Part shown: positions 54,269 through 63,219 of the stretch, one piece after another
Position numbering within the stretch: position 1 is the stretch's first letter
Layout of the letters: each line of letters starts with the position of its first letter
Source of the DNA: an uncultured SAR116 cluster alpha proteobacterium
Lineage (GTDB): Bacteria; Pseudomonadota; Alphaproteobacteria; Puniceispirillales; Puniceispirillaceae
Length of the DNA stretch: 64,000 bases
Assembly: GCA_902520885.1 (NCBI GenBank)
Contig: CABYPW010000001.1
Location: 124,001-188,000 of the forward strand
Direction of reading: 5' to 3'
Translations under genes and position numbers: made by a program
The notes under the pieces: generated by a model
What the model was told of the DNA's origin: nothing
Seen by the model: the letters and a program-made list of their open reading frames with translations, nothing else
Database searches by the model: none

Positions 54269-55030
54269 ATGAACCGAACTCAAATAAAGGTCGCACTTAT
54301 TACTGGAGGTGGGACAGGCATTGGGAGATCAGCAGCAATAGCTCTGCAAAATGATAATTATAATGTTATCGTTTGTGGGAGAAGAAAGGAACAGCTTGAA
54401 GAAACCGCATCTGTTGGCGCAACTGATAAGCCAAAAATTCATGCTATTGCTGCCGATGTTACCGATAGTAGCTCAGTTAAATCAGTATTTGCAGAAATAG
54501 AAAAAAACTATGGTAGATTAGATGTGCTATTTAATAATGCAGGTATGGGTGCGCCTCGCGTTGAACTAGACGAATTAAGTGAAGAGGCTTGGCGTCAATG
54601 TGTTGATGTAAATCTCACTGGTAGTTTTTTGTGCGCACAGGCGGCTTTTAAAATAATGAAATCTCAATCTCCACAAGGAGGGAGAATAATAAATAATGGT
54701 TCAATAAGTGCCCACTCACCAAGGCCTAATACAATTGCATATACAGCAACTAAACATGCCATTACAGGAATGACAAAAACAATAGCCCTAGACGGACGTC
54801 CTTACTCTATCGCATGCTCACAACTCGACATAGGTAACGCTGACACAGCGATTGGGAATAGATTTACCAAAGGAGTTCCTCAAGCTAATGGTGACATTAT
54901 GGTTGAGCCAGTAATAGAATCAGATGAGTGTGGCCGCGCGGTAGCTTATATGGCAAGCCTTCCACTTGATACAAATATTCTTAACATGACTATTATGGCA
55001 ACTAACATGCCTTTTGTTGGCAGAGGATGA
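54269..55030 (+). CDS. Short-chain dehydrogenase/reductase
   Basis: A 253-residue SDR with the cofactor loop TGGGTGIGR (about 11-19), NNAG (about 89-92), and the catalytic serine and YTATK tyrosine and lysine near 147-164. It is a classical SDR without a clear substrate. It follows the LigI-like gene by 76 nt on the same strand and precedes the dehydratase, so it probably makes or consumes the same acid. GGAG precedes the ATG. Confidence 0.93.
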   Translation: MNRTQIKVALITGGGTGIGRSAAIALQNDNYNVIVCGRRKEQLEETASVGATDKPKIHAIAADVTDSSSVKSVFAEIEKNYGRLDVLFNNAGMGAPRVELDELSEEAWRQCVDVNLTGSFLCAQAAFKIMKSQSPQGGRIINNGSISAHSPRPNTIAYTATKHAITGMTKTIALDGRPYSIACSQLDIGNADTAIGNRFTKGVPQANGDIMVEPVIESDECGRAVAYMASLPLDTNILNMTIMATNMPFVGRG

Positions 55031-55096
55031 AAATACAGAAAAACTTAAACTTGTATTTTCAAAAAGTTTAATTCATTAGAACAGAGAAATTTTAAT

Positions 55097-56788
55097 ATGG
55101 ATGATAAAAAAACTGGGATAAGACAAAATTTAACAAATTACGGGGATCTCGGTTTTTCCACATTTTTGCGTAAATCTTTTATTAAGGGTCTTGGTTATTC
55201 TGATGAGATGCTTGATAAGCCAATTGTCGGAATAATAAACACATTTAGCAATTACAATTCATGCCATGGAAATGTCCCTGACCTTATTCAAAGTTTAAGA
55301 GCCGGTGTTTTAGCTAAGGGCGCTATACCTCTTGAATTTCCAACAATCTCAGTTCATGAAGCCTTTACATATCCAACTTCCATGTATCTTCGCAATCTTA
55401 TGGCAATGGATACCGAGGAAATGATTAGAGCACAACCAATGGATTCATGTGTTCTCATCGGTGGCTGTGACAAAACAGTTCCTGCCCAATTGATGGGTGC
55501 ATTGAGTGCAGATATGCCGATAGTGCAATTGGTAACTGGCCCTATGCTCACCGGCTCTCATAGAGGAGAGCGTGTCGGCGCCTGCACAGATTGCAGGAGA
55601 CTATGGGCTAAATTCCGAGCAGAGGAAATTGACCAAGTAGAGATAGCGGAAGCAAATAATCAGCTGGTGCCAACCGTCGGGACATGTGGCGTAATGGGTA
55701 CAGCCAGCACAATGGCGATGATCGCTGAAACACTTGGATTGATGCCACCAGATTCTTCCTGTGCGCCTGCTGTCTCTTCTGAAAGACGCAGAATTGCTGA
55801 GTTTACCGGAGAGATAGCAGTTGAAATCGCAACACTGAAACGAAGGCCAAGTAGTATTCTAAGTGCAAAATCATTCGAAAATGCCTTAATTGTTCTTCTT
55901 GCGATTGGAGGTTCTACAAATGGATTAGTTCATCTAACAGCTATTGCGGGACGAATGGGTATCCAATTGGATATGGATTCGTTTGACGCCCTATCAAGGG
56001 ATATCCCGGTAATAGTAGACTTAAAGCCATCTGGTGAGGGGTATATGGAGGACTTGCACAAAGCTGGCGGACTTCCAAGAATACTCATGGAATTGAAAGA
56101 TAAGTTGCATCTAGACACACACACTATTACTGGAAAAACTTTGGGGGAAATTATTGATGAAACTAATTTTTCTTGGAAACAAAAAATTGTAAAATCTGCA
56201 GGGAGCCCTGTATACCGAGAGGGTGGGATAGCTGTTCTTAAGGGAAATCTTGCGCCTAACACAGCTATTATAAAACAATCAGCAGCAAGTGATTCATTAC
56301 TCACCCACACAGGAAGAGCGGTTGTATTTGATGGCCTTGAAGATTTAGCAAAAAGAATAGATAGTGAAGACTTGGATGTAAATGAAGATGATATTCTTGT
56401 TTTAAGATACATTGGACCAAAAGGAGCACCTGGAATGCCGGAGGCAGGATTAATTCCAATTCCTAAAAAGCTTGCTAAAAGAGGTGTAAAAGATATGGTA
56501 CGAATTTCAGATGGTCGAATGAGCGGCACCGCGTCTGGAACCATAATTCTGCATGTTTGTCCTGAAGCAGCAGATGGTGGGCCACTTGCACTCATAAAAA
56601 GTGGAGATATCATTAGCCTTGATGTGGCTGCCAGAAATTTGCACCTTCACGTAGATGAGCAAGAACTTGAAAAACGGAATAAGTCTCTTGACCTTAGCAA
56701 ATTTATAGCAAAACGGGGCTATCATAAATTATATATGGACCATGTTTTGCAAGCGGACAAAGGAGTCGATTTTGATTTTCTTATTTAA
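55097..56788 (+). CDS. IlvD/Edd-family dehydratase (sugar-acid type)
   Basis: A 563-residue iron-sulfur dehydratase. Cluster cysteines C56 (YNSCHGNV), C124 (IGGCDKTVP) and C197 (GTCGVMGTASTM) are present. The third motif is the version seen in pentonate (arabonate/xylonate) dehydratases rather than the GACGGMYTANTM of dihydroxyacid dehydratase, so a sugar acid or a similar hydroxy acid is the likely substrate. No second ilv gene is nearby. Confidence 0.88.
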   Translation: MDDKKTGIRQNLTNYGDLGFSTFLRKSFIKGLGYSDEMLDKPIVGIINTFSNYNSCHGNVPDLIQSLRAGVLAKGAIPLEFPTISVHEAFTYPTSMYLRNLMAMDTEEMIRAQPMDSCVLIGGCDKTVPAQLMGALSADMPIVQLVTGPMLTGSHRGERVGACTDCRRLWAKFRAEEIDQVEIAEANNQLVPTVGTCGVMGTASTMAMIAETLGLMPPDSSCAPAVSSERRRIAEFTGEIAVEIATLKRRPSSILSAKSFENALIVLLAIGGSTNGLVHLTAIAGRMGIQLDMDSFDALSRDIPVIVDLKPSGEGYMEDLHKAGGLPRILMELKDKLHLDTHTITGKTLGEIIDETNFSWKQKIVKSAGSPVYREGGIAVLKGNLAPNTAIIKQSAASDSLLTHTGRAVVFDGLEDLAKRIDSEDLDVNEDDILVLRYIGPKGAPGMPEAGLIPIPKKLAKRGVKDMVRISDGRMSGTASGTIILHVCPEAADGGPLALIKSGDIISLDVAARNLHLHVDEQELEKRNKSLDLSKFIAKRGYHKLYMDHVLQADKGVDFDFLI

Positions 56789-56826
56789 GAACTCCTCATT
56801 GGGTTGAAACTATATCAAAAAACGAC

Positions 56827-57732
56827 ATGAAATCGGATAAAATTATTGGTGCTTTATGGATGGTGGTCACGACCATTTGTTTTTCACTTACGCTGACGTT
56901 TGTAAGATATATTGGCACTGATATGCCAGCTACCCAAGCTGCTTTCATCAGGTATTTATCAGGCGCAATCATGCTAGCACCTTTTTGGGTGCCCGTAGTG
57001 CGCCGATTAATAATCACCGGAAAAAACCAAACGGAAGAGGCTCAGAAGATAAAAAGAAAAAGTCTAGGGTTCTTTATTTTAAGGGGCGCTATTCATAGTA
57101 TAGCTGTAATTTTATGGTTTTATGCCACAATGCATATTCCAATAGCTGAAGTCACTGCAATCGGATATTCAATTCCGCTATATGTAACCATTGGAGCTGC
57201 TTTATTTTTCGGAGAGCAGATAAAGCCGTATCATTTTATGGCACTTGCTATAGGGTTTATCGGAGCTCTAATTATAATCAGACCAGGATTTCAAGAAGTC
57301 TCGCTTGGACAATTAGCTCAAATAGTTGCATCTCCTATTTTCGCTGCATCTTATCTAATGGCAAAGAAACTTTCTTTTAAGGAAAGCTCAATGGTGATTA
57401 TTGGCATGCTAAGTCTATTTGTTTCCATGACTCAAATACCAATGGTTCTATTAGTGTGGGTGCCACCTAATTTTTTTGATGTAATGTGTCTTGGGTTTGT
57501 TGCTATTCTTGCTACAATAGGTCATTACGCAATGACACAATCCTTTCGTCTTACACCGATGACAATCAGCCAACCAGTCACTTATTTACAGCTAGTCTGG
57601 GCTACCATTATGGGAATATATTTATTCGGCGATATGTTTGATATTTATGTAATAATAGGTGGTGCTATGATAACACTGTCAGCAACAGTAATTGCGTATT
57701 TGGATACCAGAAATCTCAGCGAATCAATCTAA
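56827..57732 (+). CDS. EamA/DMT-family transporter
   Basis: A ten-helix drug/metabolite transporter of 301 residues formed by two EamA repeats. It lies 38 nt after the dehydratase, so it may belong to that operon and export a metabolite. Its end overlaps the matB end by 4 nt on the opposite strand. The ribosome site is weak. Confidence 0.88.
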   Translation: MKSDKIIGALWMVVTTICFSLTLTFVRYIGTDMPATQAAFIRYLSGAIMLAPFWVPVVRRLIITGKNQTEEAQKIKRKSLGFFILRGAIHSIAVILWFYATMHIPIAEVTAIGYSIPLYVTIGAALFFGEQIKPYHFMALAIGFIGALIIIRPGFQEVSLGQLAQIVASPIFAASYLMAKKLSFKESSMVIIGMLSLFVSMTQIPMVLLVWVPPNFFDVMCLGFVAILATIGHYAMTQSFRLTPMTISQPVTYLQLVWATIMGIYLFGDMFDIYVIIGGAMITLSATVIAYLDTRNLSESI

Positions 57733-59276
57733 TTCACTTCAAAAAAGCTTTTAAACTGTTCCCTTAAGACATTTTTCTGCACCTTTCCCATACTATTTCT
57801 TGGGAGATTAGATGCAAATGCGACATGTTTTGGGCGTTTATAATTTACAAGTTGGCTCGAAACATATCCAATTATATCTTCCTCAGTTAATGATGCTTGT
57901 TCTTTTTTCACCACAACAGCTACAACTGCCTCTCCAAAATCTGCATGATAAACCCCTATAATAGCGCTCTCTATCACATCGGGCAACTCATCTAAAACGG
58001 CCTCAATCTCCTTTGGATAAATATTAAATCCACCAGAAATAATAAGGTCTTTTCCCCTTCCTACGATAGAGATATAACCATCGTTATCACGGCAGGCTAG
58101 GTCACCAGAGATAAAATACCCATCCTTACGAAATTCTGAGGCCGTCTTCTCTGGATTTTGCCAATAACCAGTAAATAAATTTGCACCTTTGATTTCAAGA
58201 CTGCCCACTTGCCCTTCATCAACCTCTTCCATTGTTTCTTGGGAGGTAATGCGAACTTTAATACCCTCTAGTGGTATGCCGACAGTTCCTGCCTTTCTGA
58301 TACCCTTATAAGGATTTGAAGTAACCATATTGGCCTCTGTCATACCATAACGTTCTAAAATTGCATGACCTGTCTTCTGCTTCCACTCTTCATGAGTTTG
58401 CGCCAATAAAGGTGCTGACCCAGAAATAAACAGTCGCATATGTTTGGCGGCGATAGACAAATCAGCATGCTGTAGAAGCCGTGTGTAGAAAGTAGGTACA
58501 CCCATTAAGGATGTAGCAAATGGCATTGCTTTAATAATTTTATCTGAGTCAAATTTATCTAAGAATAAAAGCTTTGCACCACTTACAAGAGCGACATTTG
58601 TTGCAACAAATAATCCATGGGTATGAAAAACCGGCAGTGCATGAATAAGCACATCTTGACTAGTAAAGCGCCATTCTTTGCGAAGTATTAATGCATTTGA
58701 ACTCAATGCCCTATGAGAAATCATTGCACCTTTAGGTTTTCCTGTTGTACCAGAAGTGTACAAAATTGCTGCTATATCCTCCTCTTCTCTGGGAATGACT
58801 TCTGTGAATTTGGCATCTCTTAGATAAACTTCTTCATAAAATGTACCTATATCTTTTGTGCCAATCGTATAGGTAAACGGTACATCTGATTCGCTTGCAA
58901 TTTTCATCAATGACTCTGCTCGTTCTGGCACACAAATAAATATAGTCGGTTTAGAGTCATTTAAATAATAGGATACCTCTGCGTCTGTAAAATCTGGGTT
59001 CAACGGTATGTATATACCACCAGCCATTATCGCAGAAATATACAAGCATAGACTGTCTGTAGTTTTTGGTGATTGGACTACTATTCTATCGCCAGCTTTG
59101 ATTCCGATTTCCAAAAAAAATGCACAATAACGCTCACATGTAGAAAAAAATGCCTGTCTTGTTATCTCAGTATCATTATCTAAAAATCGAATGAAGGTCT
59201 TATCTGGTGAATCATCTAAACCAATAGATAGAACATTTAGAAGTGCATTAGAAGAATAAAAAGAAGATAATGACAT
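57729..59276 (-). CDS. matB: Malonyl-CoA synthetase (MatB-like acyl-CoA ligase)
   Basis: An AMP-forming ligase that makes malonyl-CoA from malonate. The 515 residues carry YTSGTTGKPKG (173-183), HALPVFHTHGLFVATN, the ERYGMTEANM adenylate motif and the C-terminal lysine K498. Blocks around FHTHGLF and LMGVPTFYTRLLQ agree closely with rhizobial MatB from memory. Malonate or methylmalonate could come from the decarboxylating or ring-opening enzymes nearby. There is no obvious matA or matC here. Confidence 0.9.
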   Translation of the reverse strand: MSLSSFYSSNALLNVLSIGLDDSPDKTFIRFLDNDTEITRQAFFSTCERYCAFFLEIGIKAGDRIVVQSPKTTDSLCLYISAIMAGGIYIPLNPDFTDAEVSYYLNDSKPTIFICVPERAESLMKIASESDVPFTYTIGTKDIGTFYEEVYLRDAKFTEVIPREEEDIAAILYTSGTTGKPKGAMISHRALSSNALILRKEWRFTSQDVLIHALPVFHTHGLFVATNVALVSGAKLLFLDKFDSDKIIKAMPFATSLMGVPTFYTRLLQHADLSIAAKHMRLFISGSAPLLAQTHEEWKQKTGHAILERYGMTEANMVTSNPYKGIRKAGTVGIPLEGIKVRITSQETMEEVDEGQVGSLEIKGANLFTGYWQNPEKTASEFRKDGYFISGDLACRDNDGYISIVGRGKDLIISGGFNIYPKEIEAVLDELPDVIESAIIGVYHADFGEAVVAVVVKKEQASLTEEDIIGYVSSQLVNYKRPKHVAFASNLPRNSMGKVQKNVLREQFKSFFEVN

Positions 59277-59456
59277 GTTAACGTTTTTAAAAACTTTTAA
59301 TTAGGAAAATTATACCGGGATTGTTTATAAGTTTAAAGGGCCATTTTTGATAATTTAATGGTACATAATAATCATATCCAACTAAAACACTATATTCTTT
59401 ATTTCCTGTAAAAATAAAAACATAATTACTTTTTTTAAAAATATTCCATTTTATTG

Positions 59457-59496
59457 TTGATCTACTGGAATGCAGTGCTAAACTTTTTTATCGATA
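59457..59496 (+). promoter_or_regulatory. Predicted promoter with a TATCGATA palindrome at the start site
   Basis: A possible -35 TTGATC (59457-59462) and -10 TAAACT (59479-59484) with a 16-nt spacer, followed 4 nt later by TTATCGATAA (core TATCGATA at 59489-59496). It lies 44 nt before the ATPase start codon. The palindrome would cover the start of transcription, consistent with a repressor. The promoter is weak by consensus. Confidence 0.48.
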
Positions 59497-59539
59497 ATCT
59501 TGGTTTTTCAAACCTAGATAATTCTTTAAGGGGGAAAAT

Positions 59540-60331
59540 ATGGCTGCTACAGCTAAGAAAAAAGTGAAGAACTCGTCATTTGGCCAGACTGTTATAGACG
59601 GAAAAAACGTAACAAAGATTTTTGGTGAAACAGTTACCGCACTTGAAGGAGCTGACTTCAACATTAGAGCAGGCGAATTCATCTCTCTCGTAGGCCCCAG
59701 CGGATGCGGAAAATCCACCCTTCTTCGTTTAGTGGCAGGATTAATCGAAAAAACTAGTGGTGACTTAACCGTTAATAACGAGGTTGTAACAAAACCACGA
59801 ACCGATATCGGAATGATGTTTCAGAAAGCTGTCCTGCTTGATTGGAGAACCGCTATTGAAAACGTTCTTCTTCCGTCAGAAATTCAGCACCGAATCACGC
59901 AAGATGACAAGAATAAAGCAATGGCATCGCTAGATTTAGTAGGCCTAAAAGGTTTTGAATTTCACTTTCCCAAACAATTATCCGGTGGAATGCAGCAACG
60001 AGTTGCACTTGCACGACTTATCCAAACTGGCGCAAATATTATGTTGATGGACGAGCCCTTTGGAGCACTAGACGAATTCACTAGGGAGCGTCTGAATATT
60101 GAGTTAGAGCGTATTGTTGGCGAATTAAAAGCAACAACCCTATTTGTTACACACAATATTCAAGAAGCAATTTTTCTAGCTGATAGAGTGTTAGTCATGA
60201 CACCCCGGCCAGGAAGAATTGCAAAGATTATTGATGTAGATTTTGATCGACCAAGAGATATCTCCATACAGACTAGCCGTGATTTTAATATCATTGTTGA
60301 AGAAGTCAGAGATACACTCGGAGGACATTAA
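59540..60331 (+). CDS. NitT/TauT-type ABC transporter ATPase
   Basis: A 263-residue ATPase with Walker A GPSGCGKST (52-60), signature LSGGMQQRVALAR (about 147-159) and Walker B IMLMDEPFGALDE (about 170-182). The family imports nitrate, sulfonates, thiamine precursors, aromatic acids and others. A GGGGGAA ribosome site precedes the ATG. It begins a four-gene operon. Confidence 0.94.
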   Translation: MAATAKKKVKNSSFGQTVIDGKNVTKIFGETVTALEGADFNIRAGEFISLVGPSGCGKSTLLRLVAGLIEKTSGDLTVNNEVVTKPRTDIGMMFQKAVLLDWRTAIENVLLPSEIQHRITQDDKNKAMASLDLVGLKGFEFHFPKQLSGGMQQRVALARLIQTGANIMLMDEPFGALDEFTRERLNIELERIVGELKATTLFVTHNIQEAIFLADRVLVMTPRPGRIAKIIDVDFDRPRDISIQTSRDFNIIVEEVRDTLGGH

Positions 60332-60334
60332 AAC

Positions 60335-61192
60335 ATGTCATATTCAACAACAGATCAGACTAAACATATTAGTATTTTTAAAACGCTCCCATTCCATTTG
60401 CTAATTTTCGCTGGTCTTATCTTTTTATGGGAAATGGTTAATCTTTATGGGTTTGAAGACCAAATTCAAGCGGACATGATAGCGCCTAGGCCAACTAATA
60501 TAGTACTAGCAATGATTGATATTTTTATCATTGACCAAACAGTTTGGAAACACCTCATATCTACATTTCAAAAAGCTCTCCTTGGAGCTAGTATAGGAAC
60601 AGCGATTGGGATGGGGCTCGCAATATCAGCCACTTTAAGTTTAACATTTAGGAAATACATCAAGCCATGGATTATTCTTATGGAAGCCACACCTAGAATC
60701 GCTGTTGGTCCGATTTTTGTAGCTCTGTTGGGATTCGGTTTATGGGCTGCTGTAGCTTTGGCTGCCCTGGTTGCCTTTTTCGGTCCCTTTGTTAATACCT
60801 TCCAGGGCCTTATGGAGATAGATGAAGAAGCCGAAGAAATGTTTCGTTCTATGGGCGCTTCACGATTTCAAACATTCTGGAAACTTAGATTCGCATCTGC
60901 TATGGAATTGATTTCTGCTGGTTGGAAGCTTGCAACCGCCTCTGCTTTCGGGGGGGCATTAGTTGCAGAATTTATTCAGGCTAGTGAAGGCATGGGAGTT
61001 TTAATTTCTCAATATGTCATAATGATAACTATGGATTATGCATTCGCCGCACTACTTTCAGTAACCATCTTCGGTTTCATTTTATTCAAGATAATGGATT
61101 TTTTGGATTATCGTCTGATATTTTGGAAAAATGATCTTCTCCTGCTTAAAGAAAGTGAAAAAAGAAGAAAGAAAGCGGGTGTTGTATCATGA
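60335..61192 (+). CDS. NitT/TauT-type ABC transporter permease 1
   Basis: A 285-residue permease with six helices. The ATPase-facing EAA-like loop AEEMFRSMGASRFQTFWKLR lies near residues 167-186. It begins 3 nt after the ATPase stop, with GGAGG inside the preceding gene's end. It overlaps the next permease by 4 nt (ATGA). Confidence 0.92.
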   Translation: MSYSTTDQTKHISIFKTLPFHLLIFAGLIFLWEMVNLYGFEDQIQADMIAPRPTNIVLAMIDIFIIDQTVWKHLISTFQKALLGASIGTAIGMGLAISATLSLTFRKYIKPWIILMEATPRIAVGPIFVALLGFGLWAAVALAALVAFFGPFVNTFQGLMEIDEEAEEMFRSMGASRFQTFWKLRFASAMELISAGWKLATASAFGGALVAEFIQASEGMGVLISQYVIMITMDYAFAALLSVTIFGFILFKIMDFLDYRLIFWKNDLLLLKESEKRRKKAGVVS

Positions 61193-62025
61193 AAACAATG
61201 AACTTTGTAATATCGTTTTTAAAATACTCCCTTAGCTTTGTCATTGTATTAGGATTATGGGAAGCATACGCACGTTATGGGGGACTTAATGAATTATTCT
61301 TGCCACGACCATCCAAAATTGGTGATAAACTTTATAATTTATTTTTCAAATTTGAAATTATAGAACAGGGTACTATTTATTGGCACTTCTTTGCAACATT
61401 AGCACAGATGTCAATTGGCTTTTGTTATGGAATAATTATAGGAAATACTCTCGCCATTATAGCGGCTTTTAATGAGACTTTTAGAAGATATATAGCGCCA
61501 TATGCAGTTGTATTTAATGTTACCCCAGGCATTGCTGTTCTGCCTTTAATAATTGCCTGGTTCGGATTTGGATGGGAGTCAAAAATTGCTTTAGCAACAT
61601 TAGTTTGTTTTTTTCCACCTTTTATTAATACATTAACTGGTTTATTGAAAAAAAATGATGAGGCTATTGAATTATTTCAAACAATTGGCGCAACTCATTC
61701 ACAATATTTTTGGAAGCAACAGCTTCCAAACGCCCTTCCAGAAATTTTTGCTGGGCTTAAACTTGCAATTACCACAGCATTACTTGGAACTATTGTAGCC
61801 CAATTTGGATCAGCTACAGAGGGTGTTGGAATTCTAATGCAGCGATTTGCATTCCGGCTAGATATGGCTGGTTCATTTGCTTCATTAGTTACAATGGCAA
61901 TCATGGGACTTTTAGTTTTCACTATTGCAGAGGTCTTGGATAGACGTATTGTTTTTTGGAGAGATACCAAGGGATTAGAGCGTGTTTCCAGAAAGAAGCA
62001 AAGAAAGCTGTCGTCCAATGATTAG
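61189..62025 (+). CDS. NitT/TauT-type ABC transporter permease 2
   Basis: A 278-residue permease of the same family, six helices, with ELFQTIGATHSQYFWKQQLP near 162-181 as the ATPase-contact loop. The two permeases differ, so the membrane channel is probably a heterodimer, where many members of this family use one permease gene. Its start overlaps the previous stop. Confidence 0.92.
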   Translation: MKTMNFVISFLKYSLSFVIVLGLWEAYARYGGLNELFLPRPSKIGDKLYNLFFKFEIIEQGTIYWHFFATLAQMSIGFCYGIIIGNTLAIIAAFNETFRRYIAPYAVVFNVTPGIAVLPLIIAWFGFGWESKIALATLVCFFPPFINTLTGLLKKNDEAIELFQTIGATHSQYFWKQQLPNALPEIFAGLKLAITTALLGTIVAQFGSATEGVGILMQRFAFRLDMAGSFASLVTMAIMGLLVFTIAEVLDRRIVFWRDTKGLERVSRKKQRKLSSND

Positions 62026-62084
62026 TCATTATAAGGGGAAGCCTTGTTTTAAGGCTTTGTAATTGAGCGTAAAGGGAGAGAAAT

Positions 62085-63134
62085 ATGCTTAAAAAACTAT
62101 TGGCGACAGCATTAGCTGTTGCTGTTATCTCGCCTATGTCAGCTATGGCTGGTGGGCATTTAGATAAAATCACTATTATCCAACCATCTTATCCTTCAAT
62201 GATTTTCTGGCCGTCACATATTAGTGCACAGCTTGGTTTTTATGAAGAAATGGGCGTGGATCCAACCTATCTTGATGGTGACACAACAGTACCGTATCAG
62301 GCTTTTCTTTTAAACGGACAAGCTGACTTTGCAATGCTCGACGGACCTCAAGTGTTCCAAGGTGCTTCCGCTGAGATGGGTCTAAAGACTGTTTATTCTG
62401 TTCACAGTTCAGCACCAGAAGGTGTTTATGTTAGTGCTGATAGCCCACTTCAGAGTGTAACAGAACTTAAGGGTAAGACTGTTGGTCTTGCATCTGACCG
62501 TGACCTTGCATCTCTTAAAGTTGCAATGGCCCACGCTGATTCAAACATTGATGGTGTAAGTACTGTTGTTGTTGGTGATGCTGGCCCAACACTGGCAAAC
62601 GTGTTCCTAAAAGGAACAGCTGCTGCATTTGCTGGCTCCATCTCAGACCTTGCTGCACTTGCAACTAAAGGTGTTGTGGTTAGAGATATCACACCTCCAT
62701 CTGCAAAAGTCGCTCCTGCAAATACATATGCAGTAAATGGTGCAACAATGATGGATAATTATGATAAATATTGTCGTTTCTTAAAGGCATACTCAATGGG
62801 TGTTCACGTTGGTCAGTACAACTTGGATATTATTGCAGCTATGTCAAAAGCAAAAGATGGCGCACCTCATCAGTGGGAAGTCGAAGAAGTAGGTAATTCA
62901 TACCTACAAGCAGTTGCTAAGCTTCAATTGCCACCAGAAGGTGATACTTCATATGGTCTAGTTGCTGAGTCAGCATGGCTAACAGTTAACAATGACATGA
63001 AGATGATTGGCGCTGTTGATGCAGATTACGACACTAATGATTATCTTTCACACGTGTTTGAAGGTTGTGCAAATAACTTTGACCGTGCAGCAGTTGAAGC
63101 AGCTGCTGATGCATGGATGGCTAAAAACGGCTAA
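62085..63134 (+). CDS. NitT/TauT-type ABC transporter substrate-binding protein (NMT1/THI5-like)
   Basis: A 349-residue periplasmic binding protein with a signal peptide ending near residue 22 (MSAMA then GGHLD) and NMT1-type features, for example the ADFAMLDGPQVFQGA stretch. The GGGAGAG site before the ATG is strong. Related proteins bind pyrimidine precursors, sulfonates, nitrate or aromatic acids. A terminator follows its stop. Confidence 0.92.
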   Translation: MLKKLLATALAVAVISPMSAMAGGHLDKITIIQPSYPSMIFWPSHISAQLGFYEEMGVDPTYLDGDTTVPYQAFLLNGQADFAMLDGPQVFQGASAEMGLKTVYSVHSSAPEGVYVSADSPLQSVTELKGKTVGLASDRDLASLKVAMAHADSNIDGVSTVVVGDAGPTLANVFLKGTAAAFAGSISDLAALATKGVVVRDITPPSAKVAPANTYAVNGATMMDNYDKYCRFLKAYSMGVHVGQYNLDIIAAMSKAKDGAPHQWEVEEVGNSYLQAVAKLQLPPEGDTSYGLVAESAWLTVNNDMKMIGAVDADYDTNDYLSHVFEGCANNFDRAAVEAAADAWMAKNG

Positions 63135-63153
63135 TTCATATAATTAAAATATT

Positions 63154-63189
63154 AGGGCGTCTTAGTTTACACTAAGGCGCCCTTTTTTT
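63154..63189 (+). terminator. Rho-independent terminator after the NitT/TauT-type operon
   Basis: A 12-bp stem (63154-63165 with 63172-63183) with one wobble pair around a 6-base loop, then a run of seven T. It lies between the stops of the transporter operon and the convergent FAH gene. Confidence 0.9.
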
Positions 63190-63219
63190 ATGAGAGTAAT
63201 TCTATCTTTTTATTACTTA

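Noticed and set aside
55930-56613. A 227-codon frame antisense to the IlvD/Edd gene
   Set aside because: The sense gene is complete with its cysteines; the antisense frame has biased composition and no recognisable domain.
59277-59539. A thiamine (TPP) riboswitch before the NMT1/THI5-like transporter
   Set aside because: The conserved TPP motifs (CTGAGA and the ACCTGA region) are absent. Only a short GGTTT/AAACC stem is seen.
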